DNA of 64,000 nt, taken from Deinococcus radiotolerans. GTDB lineage: Bacteria; Deinococcota; Deinococci; Deinococcales; Deinococcaceae. A program made the position numbers and the translations under genes. Shown piece after piece: positions 16,820 to 25,164 of this stretch (position 1 is its first letter; the number at the start of each line of letters is the position of its first letter). The stretch lies in contig NZ_BMPE01000001.1 in the NCBI RefSeq assembly GCF_014647435.1, positions 62,001 to 126,000 of the forward strand, in the 5' to 3' direction. The notes under the pieces were generated by a model. It was not told where the DNA came from. It searched no databases and saw only the letters and a list, made by a program, of their open reading frames with translations.

Positions 16820-18235
16820 TTACCCGATACGGCGGATGTCGCCGACCACGCGGTAGAAGCCCCCGGCGTCCACGAGGTCATCGACGAGGTACGTCGCGCC
16901 GGCCTCGCGGAGGTTGCGGGGGAACTGCACGTTCCACGCGTGGTACCCGGGGGTGGTGGGGCGTACGCGCAGGCGGGTGCCGTCACGCTCGCAGACCAGC
17001 CGCACGCCCTGGCCGCTGTCGGCGGTCACGGCCAGCTGCGTCAGGGGTGCGCTGACCTGCGCGGCGGCGGCGAGTTTCACGTCGCGGGGGGCGGGGGCCT
17101 CGCCGCGCTGCGCGGCCTGAATGGCCTCCGCGCTGGCGTCCAGGGCGGCCAGGATGCCGCGCGAGGTTACGAGGTACAGGCGCCCGGCGGCGTACTGCAT
17201 GCTCAGGGCCCCGCCCACCCCGCTGCCCAGCTTCCAGAGGCGCTCGCCGCCCCGCGTGAAGCAGTACACGGCGCTGCCGCTGTCCCCGGCAAACACGTAT
17301 TCGCCGCCGGGGCTGGTGGCGCAGGACAGCACGGCGGCGTCGCAGGCGTAGTCCTGCACGTGCTCGCCTGCCTTCGTGAAGCGCTGGATGAGGTTCTGGG
17401 TGGTGCCCGCGTACAGGTCGCCGCCGTCCTGCCAGCCGAACAGGACGCCGCCCCGTGTTTTGGCCTGCCACAGCGGGAGGCCGCTGGCGCGGTCGTACAT
17501 GCCCACACCCGCCGAGTGCCCGTAGTACACGCCGCGGTCGTCCACGCGGACCATCCAGCCCATGTTGCCGCCGGTGGCAACGTTCGCCCACTGCTGGTCG
17601 CTCTCGGCGTCGAAGGCGAAGACGTTGCCGCTCGCGTCGCTGGCGGCCAGGGTGCCCGCGTGGATGTCCAGCCACAGCAGCGCGGCGCTGCCCTCGACCT
17701 CGTACGCCACGAACGGGAGTTTGCCGCTCAGGTCGTACACGTTCCCGTCATCGCAGCCTGCGAAGGTCCAGCGGTCGTCCCGCACGAGGCATTTCACGCC
17801 GTCGGGCAGGGTGAAGGAGCGGTGCACCTCGCCGTCGGGACTCAGGGCGTGCACCTGTCCGGCCTCGTTGCCCACCCAGACCTGATGCTCGTCCGCGAAG
17901 ATGCCGAACGCGGTGGATGTCGTGTCGAACTTCCACAGCAGCGGCGCGCCCTGGCGGGTGGTGGCGCGGGTCTCGGTGAAGGTGCGGCGCACCACCTCGC
18001 GTTTCTGCCGGACGCCCTGCACGGCGTCCTCGTAACCCTTGCGGCGTTTTTCCTTGAGTTTCTTGTCCGCTTCGGCCTGGGCCTTTTCGGGGCTGGGGTG
18101 GGTCTTGCGCTGGGTCTGCCCGTCGGTGCCGATGCGGCCGTAGCGGATGGTGAGGTCGGCGCCGTCCACGGTCACCTCGTAGAACTTGTGTTCGGCTCCG
18201 TTCGGATCTGAATACTCCAGGTACGTTACAGACAT
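16820..18235 (-). CDS. WGR domain protein with C-terminal beta-propeller
   Basis: This is a 471-residue protein. Residues 1-75 form a WGR domain (YLEYSDPNGAEHKFYEV, then LTIRYGRIGTDGQTQ, where the GR pair stands in the WGR position), a nucleic-acid-binding fold known from PARPs and many bacterial proteins. A basic helical linker follows (AQAEADKKLKEKRRKGYEDA). The remaining 340 or so residues carry six or seven repeats of the PQQ/WD propeller type, for example GNVYDLSGKLPFV, GNVFAFDAES, GSAVYCFTRGGERLWKL and GILAALDAS. There is no signal peptide, so it is cytoplasmic. A DNA-damage-related scaffold is possible, but that is inference. Start and promoter agree. Confidence 0.88.
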   Translation of the reverse strand: MSVTYLEYSDPNGAEHKFYEVTVDGADLTIRYGRIGTDGQTQRKTHPSPEKAQAEADKKLKEKRRKGYEDAVQGVRQKREVVRRTFTETRATTRQGAPLLWKFDTTSTAFGIFADEHQVWVGNEAGQVHALSPDGEVHRSFTLPDGVKCLVRDDRWTFAGCDDGNVYDLSGKLPFVAYEVEGSAALLWLDIHAGTLAASDASGNVFAFDAESDQQWANVATGGNMGWMVRVDDRGVYYGHSAGVGMYDRASGLPLWQAKTRGGVLFGWQDGGDLYAGTTQNLIQRFTKAGEHVQDYACDAAVLSCATSPGGEYVFAGDSGSAVYCFTRGGERLWKLGSGVGGALSMQYAAGRLYLVTSRGILAALDASAEAIQAAQRGEAPAPRDVKLAAAAQVSAPLTQLAVTADSGQGVRLVCERDGTRLRVRPTTPGYHAWNVQFPRNLREAGATYLVDDLVDAGGFYRVVGDIRRIG

Positions 18236-18241
18236 AACTCT

Positions 18242-18271
18242 ATTGTAACTGACCTCACGCTAAGCTGGCAA
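18242..18271 (-). promoter_or_regulatory. -35/-10 promoter of the WGR gene
   Basis: Minus strand: TTGCCA (18271-18266), 18-base spacer, TACAAT (18247-18242), then 6 bases to the ATG at 18235. It is leaderless with a recognisable -35. Confidence 0.75.
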
Positions 18272-18381
18272 GCGAACCTGGGAAAAGCGAGGCCAGGCCG
18301 CGAACCAGCCAGGGCCAGACGAGGACCGCAGCGGCCAGCAGGGAAGAGTTCCTACTCCAGCAGATTTTTCAGAACCACAGC

Positions 18382-18393
18382 TTTCAACTGAAA
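18382..18393. promoter_or_regulatory. palindrome upstream of the winged-helix regulator
   Basis: TTTCAACTGAAA has perfect 5-base arms and lies 24 bases before the regulator ATG, just upstream of a CACAAT hexamer (18405-18410). It is a candidate autoregulatory operator, on position alone. Confidence 0.3.
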
Positions 18394-18416
18394 TTTGATC
18401 TCCGCACAATACGGCC

Positions 18417-19055
18417 ATGAACCCCCCGGCCTGCCCCCAACCCACCCACGATCACCTGCGGGTCACCACCCCCGCCCAGGCGGGCGCCCTCCTCGACTTC
18501 GCCTACGGCGCCCGCCTCCTCGAACAGTTCCTGCACCCCACCACCACCAGCCACGCCGCCCGCGCCCTGAATGAACCCGCCAACCGCGTCGCGTACCACG
18601 TCCGCAAACTCGTGGATTGCGGCCTCCTGCGCGTCGCCGGACACCAGGGCAAACGCGCGCTGTACGTGACGGCCGCCCGCACCTTCCACGTCCCCCGCAC
18701 CCTCGTGCAACTCGACGAACCTCTCACGGTCATCGGCCCGGCCCTGCGCGAGGTCACCACCGCGTACGCCCACGCCGTCCTCGACTGGCAGACCCGGCAG
18801 GGCCACCCCGGTCCGGGCGACGACGACCTCACCCTTCACCTCAGCGGCAGCGCACCCGACCCTGGCGAGGCCACCGGCCCGTTCGCGCCCGCCCTGCGCC
18901 TGCGGACCGTGCACCTTTCCCCACGCCAGTACCGCGCCGCGCAGGACGCCCTGAACGACATCCTCGACTGTCTGGAAGCCGAGGCCACCGCCGAGGACGC
19001 CCGCGCCAGCACCTTCGTCCTCATGACCTTCAAGGGGCAGCTGCACCTCACCTGA
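18417..19055 (+). CDS. winged-helix (ArsR-like) transcriptional regulator
   Basis: This is a 212-residue protein. Residues 22-85 fit a winged helix-turn-helix of the ArsR/helix-turn-helix_20 type: LLDFAYGARLLEQFL, then TTSHAARALNEPANRVAYHVRKLVDCGLLRV, then a wing with HQGKRALYVTAARTFHVP. The C-terminal half (about 95-212) is helical and has no recognised ligand or metal motif. Only one Cys lies near the HTH, so classic arsenite sensing is unlikely. It is divergent from the WGR gene and 91 bases upstream of a small gene that it may control. Confidence 0.75.
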   Translation: MNPPACPQPTHDHLRVTTPAQAGALLDFAYGARLLEQFLHPTTTSHAARALNEPANRVAYHVRKLVDCGLLRVAGHQGKRALYVTAARTFHVPRTLVQLDEPLTVIGPALREVTTAYAHAVLDWQTRQGHPGPGDDDLTLHLSGSAPDPGEATGPFAPALRLRTVHLSPRQYRAAQDALNDILDCLEAEATAEDARASTFVLMTFKGQLHLT

Positions 19056-19146
19056 ACCCATCCGCTCCACGCTCCTCGTCTCCTTCCACCCACGACCGCT
19101 CCGGCGGACGGCGGGCCGCCTCACCACACACCACCGGAGGTTTCAC

Positions 19147-19341
19147 ATGTTCCATGAACGCCACCAGCACGCCCTTGACCGTCACGCCCAGCTGATCGAG
19201 GACGCACGGGCCGTCCACCTGGCCCGCAGCCTTCAGGGCGCGCGCCCACGCCGCTGGCAGTTCACCTGGCGCCTGCGGTCCATCACGCTGCACCTGCCCC
19301 TCCCGCACGTCACCGCCACCTCGGTGGGTCAGCAGCGGTGA
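19147..19341 (+). CDS. small basic hypothetical protein
   Basis: This 64-residue protein is rich in His and Arg (MFHERHQHALDRHAQL, GARPRRWQFTWRLRS). No family is recognised. It is supported by a good ribosome binding site, GGAGG about 5 bases before the ATG, which is uncommon in this mostly leaderless region. It follows the winged-helix gene on the same strand by 91 bases and is probably in the same unit. It may be a short nucleic-acid-binding or metal-binding protein, but nothing beyond composition supports that. Confidence 0.5.
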   Translation: MFHERHQHALDRHAQLIEDARAVHLARSLQGARPRRWQFTWRLRSITLHLPLPHVTATSVGQQR

Positions 19342-19464
19342 CAGGGCAGCCGCGCAGGCCGGTCCCTGATCACTGGGCGACGCCCCTTGACTGGGCCTGA
19401 CGGTCAGTTCACCCGTGAAGGGTGGCGAGCGCCAAGCCTGTGACCTGCCCCCGCACCTCGTGGG
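19342..19464. other. intergenic gap, no recognised element
   Basis: 123 bases between two convergent genes. I see no coding signal and no convincing terminator. Confidence 0.5.
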
Positions 19465-19547
19465 TCACGGCGCGCCGCTGAGGAGCTTCAGGAACACGTC
19501 ATCGCTCCAGTCGCCGCCCCGCCCGAACCGTACGATCACCGCGTCCC
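19465..19547 (-). pseudogene. out-of-frame C-terminal tail of the beta-lactamase-like gene
   Basis: In the frame next to the annotated one the minus strand reads [18 protein letters not shown] and then LKLLSGAP before TGA at 19465. This is the normal ending of this serine-hydrolase family (valine-rich strand, then a W-x-D-D helix). Adding a single G to the GGG at 19547-19545 would join it to the upstream frame. Confidence 0.7.
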
Positions 19548-20474
19548 GGCGTACAGCCGCTGGTTGCCCGCACCCGCCGCCATGAACACGCTGACGGGCT
19601 GGCTGGGCATCAGGCGGTCGCCCTTCAGGTTCAGCGCCGCGACCGGGACGGTATCGCCGCTGTCCAGCGTGCCGTTCGTGGGCACGTTCAGCCACAGGTT
19701 CAGGCCGTACACGCTCAGCGCGGCGCTGCCCTGACGGCACTCGCCCAGTCCGGCGGCACTCAGGACCGCGCGGCCCTGCCACTGCCCGTTCTGGAGGAGC
19801 AGCTGGCCCACCCGGCCCCACTCGCGGGCACTCAGGCGCGCGCCCCCGGCCAGATCGGCGTGCCCGGCGCGGTCGCGTGCCCAGGTCGGGTGGACGTCCA
19901 GCGCGTCCAGTACTCGTGCCTGCAACGCCACTTCGGGTTCCTGCCCGGTTCTGCGACGGACCAGTTCCGCGAACGCGGCCAGATGCGCGTTCCCGTACGC
20001 GAACACCGTCCCGGCGGGCGCCACAGCCTGTGCCGCCAGCGCGGCGCCGCTCAGGTCGCGGTTCAGCGTGGGAATGGGGTGACCCACGTTGCCCAGCAGG
20101 CCGCTCGTGAAGTTCAGCAGCTGCCGCACCGTGATGTCCCGCCGCGCGTCGCCGCGCCACTCGGTCAGGGTGTCCGCTGCCCGCTCATCCAGCCGCAGCA
20201 GGCCCGCGTCCTGGAGCGCCACGGCCAGCAGCCCGCCGAAGGTCTTGCTGCCGCTGGCCAGGACGTGCGGGGCGTTCAGGTCGAAGCTGCCTTGCGCCTG
20301 GGCGAACACCTCGCGGCCCGCCTGCCACACGAGCACCGCGTCGCCCCGGTGCGCCTGCGAGTACGCCGCGGCGCGGGTCAGGTCCGCCGCCTGGAACGGC
20401 GTGGCCGCGTGCGCGGTGGGGGAGAGGAGCAGGCCGGCCAGGGTCAGACTCGTCAGCAGCGCGGGGATTCGCAT
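19536..20474 (-). CDS. beta-lactamase-like serine hydrolase, C-terminal frameshift
   Basis: This 312-residue exported protein has a signal peptide at residues 1-23 ([18 protein letters not shown] then ATP). The family is the class C beta-lactamase/penicillin-binding-protein-like esterases. The SxxK motif is S74-GS-K77 in [11 protein letters not shown], and a Y-x-N motif appears in [12 protein letters not shown]. The frame ends at 19536 with QRLYAGTR, about 25 residues short of the expected end; the missing tail is present in another frame down to 19465. Restoring one G would give about 336 residues. This is either a sequencing error in a G-run or a real truncation. The ATG at 20474 was chosen because it starts the signal peptide and has TAGGCT 5 bases upstream. 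Confidence 0.8.
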   Translation of the reverse strand: MRIPALLTSLTLAGLLLSPTAHAATPFQAADLTRAAAYSQAHRGDAVLVWQAGREVFAQAQGSFDLNAPHVLASGSKTFGGLLAVALQDAGLLRLDERAADTLTEWRGDARRDITVRQLLNFTSGLLGNVGHPIPTLNRDLSGAALAAQAVAPAGTVFAYGNAHLAAFAELVRRRTGQEPEVALQARVLDALDVHPTWARDRAGHADLAGGARLSAREWGRVGQLLLQNGQWQGRAVLSAAGLGECRQGSAALSVYGLNLWLNVPTNGTLDSGDTVPVAALNLKGDRLMPSQPVSVFMAAGAGNQRLYAGTR

Positions 20475-20479
20475 ACCCC

Positions 20480-20485
20480 AGCCTA
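20480..20485 (-). promoter_or_regulatory. -10 hexamer TAGGCT
   Basis: It ends 5 bases before the ATG at 20474 on the minus strand. Confidence 0.45.
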
Positions 20486-20495
20486 GACCACGGAA

Positions 20496-20526
20496 AGCGG
20501 CCACTGGCACGCTGCCGGTGGCCGCT
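20496..20526 (-). terminator. osmC terminator
   Basis: A 13-base stem with one G-T pair (20496-20508 with 20514-20526, 5-base loop) begins 18 bases after the osmC stop. On the minus strand it is followed by TTT. Confidence 0.75.
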
Positions 20527-20543
20527 CATGGTGGTAGCGCCTC

Positions 20544-20981
20544 TTATTCCAGGATGGCTTCGTGGGTGATCTCGACGTTGCCTTTCATCACGCGGCTCAT
20601 GGGGCACATGTCAGCGGCCTGCTTGACGTGCTCCTCGAAGTCCGCCTGGTCGCTGCCGGTGACCTTGCCGCGCACCACGAGTTTCATGGCGCTGACCTTG
20701 AAGCCGGGGCCGTCCTTGACCATCTCGCAGGTGGCCTGCGTATCCAGGGACTCGATGGTGTGGCCGTGGTTGGCGAGCAGCGCGCTGAGCTGCATGGTGA
20801 AGCACCCGGCGTGCGCGCTGGCGAGCAGTTCTTCAGGGTTGGTGCCCTTGCCGTTCTCGAAACGGGTGCCGAACGAGTACTGGGCGCCGTCCAGGACACC
20901 ACTTTCAGTGCTGACGCTGCCTTTGCCGCTGCGCAGGTCGCCTTCCCAGTGGGCCGATGCCTTCCGTGCAATATCTGCCAT
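20544..20981 (-). CDS. osmC: OsmC-family peroxiredoxin
   Basis: This 145-residue cytoplasmic protein is of the OsmC/Ohr superfamily; it reduces organic hydroperoxides with two Cys residues. Both are present: one in the helix [16 protein letters not shown] (about residue 60) and one in [13 protein letters not shown] (about residue 125). The opening motif ([20 protein letters not shown]) and [14 protein letters not shown] are of OsmC rather than OhrA type. The start ATG at 20981 is preferred to a 21-residue longer frame; CACACT lies 7 bases upstream. The gene is monocistronic with its own terminator. Confidence 0.92.
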   Translation of the reverse strand: MADIARKASAHWEGDLRSGKGSVSTESGVLDGAQYSFGTRFENGKGTNPEELLASAHAGCFTMQLSALLANHGHTIESLDTQATCEMVKDGPGFKVSAMKLVVRGKVTGSDQADFEEHVKQAADMCPMSRVMKGNVEITHEAILE

Positions 20982-20988
20982 GCGTTCC

Positions 20989-20994
20989 AGTGTG
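20989..20994 (-). promoter_or_regulatory. -10 hexamer CACACT for osmC
   Basis: It ends 7 bases before the osmC ATG. The first base deviates from TANNNT. Confidence 0.45.
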
Positions 20995-21099
20995 GCGGGT
21001 GGTGGCCCGGCTGAGTTTATGGGGGCGCTTGAGCGGAACTTCACAGTCAGGGCCGCGGGGTGACCCGGCCGCCCGTAATCCTGACCTTGTAACTCGGAT

Positions 21100-21116
21100 T
21101 AGAGTCTGTCAGACTC
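21100..21116 (+). promoter_or_regulatory. -10 hexamer overlapped by a perfect palindrome (candidate operator)
   Basis: TAGAGT (21100-21105) is a possible -10. It is overlapped by GAGTCTGTCAGACTC (21102-21116), a perfect 15-base palindrome with 7-base arms that reaches past the likely start site. A repressor there would block RNA polymerase. A Fur- or DtxR-type iron regulator is plausible because the gene is an iron-type binding protein, but the site matches no consensus I can name. Confidence 0.5.
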
Positions 21117-21164
21117 CCGCCACCACGCCGCGCGCCCATCAGGCCCGGCGCCCTGAGGCCACCC

Positions 21165-22103
21165 ATGCTGAACCGACTGATCCCCGCTGCCCTCCTCGCT
21201 GCCCTGAGCAGCGCCGCCCAGACCGCCACGGCCGTCACGTACCCGCAGACCGTCACGCACGCGGCGGGCACCACCACCATCCCCCGGCAGCCGCTGCGGG
21301 TCGTGGCGCTCGGCCCGCACGCCCTGGACCTGCTGCTGTCCATCGGTGTCCAGCCCGTCGGTTACGGCGAGGCGTCCACGTTCCTGAAAACCCCGGCCTT
21401 CGGCTCACCCATCCGCGACATCAAGTACCTGGGCAGCCGCGTCACCAGTGCCCCCGTGAACGTCGGGGACCGCTTCAACCCCAACCTGGAAATCCTGACG
21501 TCCCTGCGCCCCGACCTGATCGTCGGTGAGAACTACGCCGCGAACGTGTACCCGCAGCTCAGCCGCATCGCGCCCACGCTGCTGTTCGACGGGATCAACC
21601 GCAACCAGTGGCAGAAGACCCTGCCCACCCTGGCCCGCGTCCTGAACCGCGAGGCCGCGTACCGCACCGCCCTGAGCACGTACAACAAGGGCGTGCAGGC
21701 CACCCGCACCCAGCTCAGCGCGTTCGGCAGGAAACGCGTGCTGGTCGTCTGGACGGCCGGCGGGGACGCCCGCAACACCTTCACGATCAGCGGCAGCGAC
21801 GACTGGACCGGCGGCCTGCTGCGGGACGTGGGTCTGAACGTCATCGACGGCGAGAAGAAGGACGCGGTGGTCAGCGTCGAGGGCCTGGCCGCCCTGGACC
21901 CCGACGTCGTGATTGTCCTCGCAGCGGGCACCAGCACCCCCACCCGCGCCCGCGCCGAGTGGACGGCCGGGGCGATCACCAGCCGCCTGCGCGCCAGTCA
22001 GGCCGGACAGGTGTACTTCTTCGACTACCACCTGTTCCGCCGCATCCGCGGCCCGATCGCGGCGCAGCTCGTGGAACGCCAGCTGGTCAAGACGCTGCGC
22101 TGA
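21165..22103 (+). CDS. periplasmic iron-siderophore/cobalamin-type ABC binding protein
   Basis: This is a 312-residue exported protein with an N-terminal signal (LIPAALLAALSSAAQTATA). It has the two-lobe class III binding-protein layout of the FecB/FhuD/BtuF family: TIPRQPLRVVALGPHALDLLLSIGVQPVGYG at residues 38-68, then ILTSLRPDLIVGE near 110, a long linking helix, and ALDPDVVIVLAAG near 245. It would deliver ferric siderophore or heme to a membrane permease, which is not encoded next to it. The start follows a weak GAGG element. A palindrome on its promoter suggests repression. Confidence 0.85.
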   Translation: MLNRLIPAALLAALSSAAQTATAVTYPQTVTHAAGTTTIPRQPLRVVALGPHALDLLLSIGVQPVGYGEASTFLKTPAFGSPIRDIKYLGSRVTSAPVNVGDRFNPNLEILTSLRPDLIVGENYAANVYPQLSRIAPTLLFDGINRNQWQKTLPTLARVLNREAAYRTALSTYNKGVQATRTQLSAFGRKRVLVVWTAGGDARNTFTISGSDDWTGGLLRDVGLNVIDGEKKDAVVSVEGLAALDPDVVIVLAAGTSTPTRARAEWTAGAITSRLRASQAGQVYFFDYHLFRRIRGPIAAQLVERQLVKTLR

Positions 22104-22175
22104 ACCCAGGCGGGGACGGATCAACCTGCTGTCCCGCGTGGGCGAGCGTGGCAGCGCGCCCGCCCTGCGGCCCGG

Positions 22176-22181
22176 TATGCT
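22176..22181 (+). promoter_or_regulatory. -10 hexamer TATGCT
   Basis: It ends 7 bases before the ATG at 22189 and rejects the much longer upstream frame. Confidence 0.6.
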
Positions 22182-22188
22182 CCGGGGT

Positions 22189-24273
22189 ATGACCCACATT
22201 CCCCGCGCCGCCCGCAAGGGCGTGGTGCACGACCTGCACGGCGTTCAGCGTCCCGACGACTACCACTGGCTCAAGACGCAGGGCAAGGCCGACCCCGAGG
22301 TGCTGGCGTACCTGGAGGCCGAGAACGCCCACCTGGACGCCGTGATGGCGCCCCTGCGCGCCACGCAGGCCGCCATCTACCAGGAGCTGCTGTCGCACGT
22401 GCAGGAACGGGACGATCAGCCGGAGGTCGTGCGCGGCGCGTACGCGTACTTCCAGCGCACCCTGGAGGGACAGGCGCACGCGGTCTTCATGCGCCGCCCC
22501 CTGAGCGGCGGGCCCGAGGAGACGCTGCTGGACCTGAACGCCCTGAAGGTCCGCGAGGGTATGGAGAACGTCTGGGTGTACCGCGCGGTCCCCAGCCCGG
22601 ACGGGCGGCTGTGGGCGTACCTGCTCGACACGACCGGGCAGGAAGTGTTCGAACTGCGCGTCCTGGACACCACGAGTGGTGAACTGGCCGAGCCGCCCCT
22701 GACCGGCCTGAGTGGCTGGGTGCTGGACTGGAACGCGGCGGGCACGCAGGTGTACTACGCCACGGACGATGCCACGCAACGCCCGGATTCGGTCTGGCGG
22801 CACACGCTGGACGAGGCGCAGGCGCAGGCCGAGCGGCTGCTGCACGAGCCGGACCCGACCTTCCGCGTGGCGGCCGCCCTGACCGAGGACGGCGGCACGC
22901 TGCGGCTGATCAGCCAGAGCAACATGGCGCAGGAGTGGTGGGCGCTGGACACCGCGCAGGACGGCGCGCAGCCCGCGCTGCTGCGCCCGCGTGAACGCGG
23001 CACGGAGGTGCCCATCCTGACTGACGGCGGCGACCACTGGCTGGCCCTCACGAATCACGGCGGAGCCAGTGAGTTCAAGCTCGTGCGCTTCCCGAAACGT
23101 GAAGGCGCCGCGCTGGACTGGGAGGACGCGCAGGACGTCCTCCCGTACGACCCGGCGCGGCACCTGACCGGCCTGCACCTCTTCCAGAATCACCTGCTGC
23201 TCGCGGGGCGCGAGGGCGGCTTCACGCGCCTGTGGGTGCTAGCCCGCACGCCCGGCGGGTACGGCCCGGCCCGCCGCGTGAACTTCCCGGAGGACAGCGT
23301 CACCGTCCGCATCGGCGCGAACCACGTGTTCGATGCGGGCAGCGCGCGGATCGTGTTCACCAGCCTCACCCGGCCCATCGAGCACCTCGACCTCGACCTG
23401 ACCAGCCTGAACACCACGCTGGTGAAGGCCACGCCCGTCCCCAACTACGACGCCGATCTGTACGTCAGCGAGCAGACCTGGATCACCGCCCCCGACGGTG
23501 AGCGCGTGCCCGTCAGCCTGCTGCGCCGCCGGGATACCCTCCTGCCCGCACCCACACTGCTGTACGGGTACGGCAGTTACGGCTTCAGCATGGAACCCAG
23601 CTTCTCCCTGACGCGCCTGCCCCTGGTGGACCGCGGCTGGGTGTACGCCACCGCGCACGTGCGGGGCGGATCCGAACTGGGCCGCCGCTGGTACGACGCG
23701 GGGCGACTGGCGCACAAGATGAACACCTTCACCGACTTCGTCGCCGCCGGAGAGGCGCTGAAGGCGAACGGCACGGCCCGTGAACTGGTCGCCATGGGCC
23801 GCAGTGCGGGCGGCCTGCTGATGGGCGCGGCCCTGAACCTGCGCCCCGACCTGTGGACTGCCGTGTTCCCCGGCGTGCCGTTCGTGGACGTGCTGAATAC
23901 CATGCTCGACGACAGCATTCCCCTGACCACCAACGAGTACGACGAGTGGGGCAACCCCAATGACGCCGAGCAGTACGCCGTGATGGCCGCGTACAGCCCC
24001 TACGACAACCTCAAGGCCACCCGGTACCCGCACCTGTTCATCAGCACCGGCCTGAACGACCCGCGCGTCGCGTACTGGGAACCCGCCAAGTTCGCCGCCC
24101 GCGTGCGCGACCTCGCCCAGCCGGGCAGCGGCGTGACCGTCCTGAAGACCATCATGGGCGCCGGGCACGGCGGGTCCAGCAGCCGCTACGAGTACCTGAA
24201 CGAACTGGCCGAGGAGTACGCCTTCGCGCTGGCCGCTGTGGACGGCACCCTCCCCACCCCGGACGCCCCGTGA
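22189..24273 (+). CDS. ptrB: oligopeptidase B (prolyl oligopeptidase family S9A)
   Basis: This 694-residue soluble peptidase begins with the family opening (PRAARKGVVHDLHGVQRPDDYHWLK). It has an N-terminal beta-propeller and a C-terminal alpha/beta hydrolase domain from about residue 420. The catalytic triad is visible: Ser539 in AMGRSAGGLLMG, Asp624 in STGLNDPRVAYWEP and His660 in MGAGHGGSSSRYEYL. The VRGGSELGRRWY segment, with acidic residues, fits oligopeptidase B, which cuts short peptides after Arg or Lys, rather than a true prolyl peptidase. Its stop overlaps the GTG of the next hydrolase by 4 bases (GTGA). Confidence 0.93.
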   Translation: MTHIPRAARKGVVHDLHGVQRPDDYHWLKTQGKADPEVLAYLEAENAHLDAVMAPLRATQAAIYQELLSHVQERDDQPEVVRGAYAYFQRTLEGQAHAVFMRRPLSGGPEETLLDLNALKVREGMENVWVYRAVPSPDGRLWAYLLDTTGQEVFELRVLDTTSGELAEPPLTGLSGWVLDWNAAGTQVYYATDDATQRPDSVWRHTLDEAQAQAERLLHEPDPTFRVAAALTEDGGTLRLISQSNMAQEWWALDTAQDGAQPALLRPRERGTEVPILTDGGDHWLALTNHGGASEFKLVRFPKREGAALDWEDAQDVLPYDPARHLTGLHLFQNHLLLAGREGGFTRLWVLARTPGGYGPARRVNFPEDSVTVRIGANHVFDAGSARIVFTSLTRPIEHLDLDLTSLNTTLVKATPVPNYDADLYVSEQTWITAPDGERVPVSLLRRRDTLLPAPTLLYGYGSYGFSMEPSFSLTRLPLVDRGWVYATAHVRGGSELGRRWYDAGRLAHKMNTFTDFVAAGEALKANGTARELVAMGRSAGGLLMGAALNLRPDLWTAVFPGVPFVDVLNTMLDDSIPLTTNEYDEWGNPNDAEQYAVMAAYSPYDNLKATRYPHLFISTGLNDPRVAYWEPAKFAARVRDLAQPGSGVTVLKTIMGAGHGGSSSRYEYLNELAEEYAFALAAVDGTLPTPDAP

Positions 24274-25094
24274 TCGTCTCCGCTGCCGATGACACCCCAC
24301 TCTTCGTGCAGGAGCGGGGCGAGGGGTACCCCCTGATCCTCCTGCACGGCCTGGGCAGCCACAGTGGATGGCTGGACGCCGATCTGGACCACTTCGCCCG
24401 CACGCGCCGCGTGATCGCCTTGGACAGCCGCGGGCACGGACGCTCCGGCCACCCCGCGAGCTTCACCCTGGCGGACCACGTCTCGGACGTGCTGACGGTC
24501 ATGGACTCCCTGGGCATCGCGCAGGCGGACGTGATGGGCACCAGCATGGGCAGCTACGTCGCGCAGGCGCTCGCCGCAGGGCACCCGCAGCGGGTCTCGC
24601 GGCTCATTCTGATCGTGCCCAAGGCCAGTGGGCAGACCAGCGGGACCGCCGCGCTGATGGCCCAGCACGAAGGCGAGCTGCGTGACCTGAACCCGCAGCA
24701 GGCGCAGGCCTTCCTGCTGAACCTGATGTTCGCGCCGGACACCCCGCAGGCCATCCGGGACGAGGTTGCCCGCCGCACCGCCGCCGACCACGCGGCCGGG
24801 CTGGCCCAGACGCCCGAGCAGGCCGAAGCGGCCCGCCGCGCCCTGGAACACTTCGACGTCCGTCCTGGCCTGCCCCACGTGACCGCGCCCACCCTGATCC
24901 TCAGCGGCGCGCACGATCCCCTCAACCCGCCCCCTGCCGGGGCGGACATTGCCGCCCTAGTCCAACACGCCCGGCAGGAGGTCATGGCCCACAGCGGCCA
25001 TTTCCCCGCGCTGGAGGAGACGCAGCGGTACCGGGCCCTGGTGGACGCCTTCCTGGCGGACGGGCAGTCAGCCGTGAAGGGCGCCTCGTCCTGA
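24270..25094 (+). CDS. alpha/beta fold hydrolase
   Basis: This 274-residue protein is of the common alpha/beta hydrolase family. LILLHGLGSHSGWLDAD gives the oxyanion HG motif, RVIALDSRGHGRSGHP follows, and the nucleophile elbow is GTSMGSYVAQALA (Ser near residue 92). The acid lies in LILSGAHDPLNPPP and the His in VMAHSGHFPALEE. The layout resembles 3-oxoadipate enol-lactonase or a general esterase; the substrate is unknown. The start GTG at 24270 overlaps the oligopeptidase stop, so the two are translationally coupled. Confidence 0.85.
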   Translation: MIVSAADDTPLFVQERGEGYPLILLHGLGSHSGWLDADLDHFARTRRVIALDSRGHGRSGHPASFTLADHVSDVLTVMDSLGIAQADVMGTSMGSYVAQALAAGHPQRVSRLILIVPKASGQTSGTAALMAQHEGELRDLNPQQAQAFLLNLMFAPDTPQAIRDEVARRTAADHAAGLAQTPEQAEAARRALEHFDVRPGLPHVTAPTLILSGAHDPLNPPPAGADIAALVQHARQEVMAHSGHFPALEETQRYRALVDAFLADGQSAVKGASS

Positions 25095-25152
25095 CCGGGC
25101 TGGGTCACGCACCCACTGCGGACCACCCCTCCACCCGAACCCATCCCCCCGT

Positions 25153-25158
25153 TAGACT
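25153..25158 (+). promoter_or_regulatory. -10 hexamer TAGACT
   Basis: It ends 6 bases before the ATG at 25165. Confidence 0.6.
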
Positions 25159-25164
25159 CAGTTC

